DNA from: Frankiaceae bacterium
Lineage (GTDB): Bacteria; Actinomycetota; Actinomycetes; JADGOU01
Direction of reading: 5' to 3'
Length of the DNA: 6,239 nt
NCBI GenBank assembly: GCA_017882835.1
Contig: JADGOU010000186.1
Span: 1-6,239 of the forward strand
The translations under genes and the position numbers were made by a program. Under the pieces are notes generated by a model, which was not told the origin of the DNA, did no database searches, and saw nothing but the letters and a program-made list of their open reading frames with translations. This document shows positions 6,165-6,239 of the stretch, one piece after another. The first letter of the stretch is position 1. Each line of letters starts with the position of its first letter.

Positions 6165-6239
6165 TCGTCCGTGGTGAACACGGTAGTCAACGGCGGGACC
6201 GAACGATGCCTTGACGGCTACGGGACGCCGGCTAGCTAG
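6165..6239 (-). promoter_or_regulatory. Upstream region of the operon, likely to hold its promoter
   Basis: No coding region is supported in this stretch, which is locally less GC-rich than the genes. TTGACT at 6190-6185 on the - strand matches a -35 box, but no good -10 box follows at 16-18 bases; TACCGT at 6186-6181 could instead be a -10 without a good -35. On the + strand TTGACG (6211-6216) is followed after 16 bases by TAGCTA (6233-6238), which might drive a divergent gene beyond the window. The last eight bases form the palindrome CTAGCTAG. All of these are weak matches. Confidence 0.25.

Noticed and set aside
5289..6239. A 316-codon open frame on the + strand running off the right edge
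   Set aside because: It is antisense to the first operon gene and the start of the second; its composition is Gln/Gly/Arg-rich without a known domain, while the - strand frames have good ribosome binding sites and coherent overlaps.
1..6239. CRISPR array, tRNA, rRNA or riboswitch
   Set aside because: No regularly spaced repeats, cloverleaf-like sequence with CCA-adjacent T-arm, or known RNA motif was found; gaps between genes are about 100 bases or less.

Overview
This is a very GC-rich window: third codon positions are almost all G or C, and GTG starts are common. The codon use and protein styles point to an actinobacterium; the genus cannot be read from this sequence. It holds one metabolic gene, the edge of a transposon gene, and a compact three-gene operon that looks like an accessory, BREX-related module.

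Left edge (1-176). The first 29 codons of a TnpB-type (IS200/IS605/IS1341-like) transposon nuclease run leftwards off the window. An 89-base gap carrying a GC-rich hairpin, of the kind seen near the ends of such elements, separates it from the next gene.

Metabolic gene (177-3008, + strand). This encodes a 943-residue fused flavoprotein and iron-sulfur oxidoreductase. It has an FAD-binding PCMH domain, an FAD-oxidase C-terminal domain, a two-cluster ferredoxin-like module and a tandem CCG cysteine-rich module. This is the YdiJ / D-2-hydroxyacid dehydrogenase architecture, and the metal-site His, His, Glu-His pattern is intact. A hairpin followed by a short T run lies just after its stop.

Operon (3111-6152, - strand, convergent with the oxidoreductase). 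It reads from right to left. First is a 263-residue protein of unknown function with a helical N-terminus. Second is a 336-residue protein that looks like a degenerate P-loop ATPase. Third is a 416-residue P-loop ATPase of the BrxC/BrxD (DUF2791) type with intact Walker A and B motifs. The genes overlap by 8 and 4 bases, and each has a clear purine-rich ribosome binding site, so they are very likely co-transcribed and translationally coupled.

The main point of interest is this operon. An intact BrxD-like ATPase sits beside an apparently inactive paralogue and an unknown third protein, and none of the BREX hallmark genes (methylase PglX, phosphatase-like PglZ, large ATPase BrxC/PglY, helicase) is in the window. 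The operon ends at 3111 facing a metabolic gene, so any further component would have to lie to the right of 6239 or elsewhere. A defence or DNA-transaction role is inference from family membership only.
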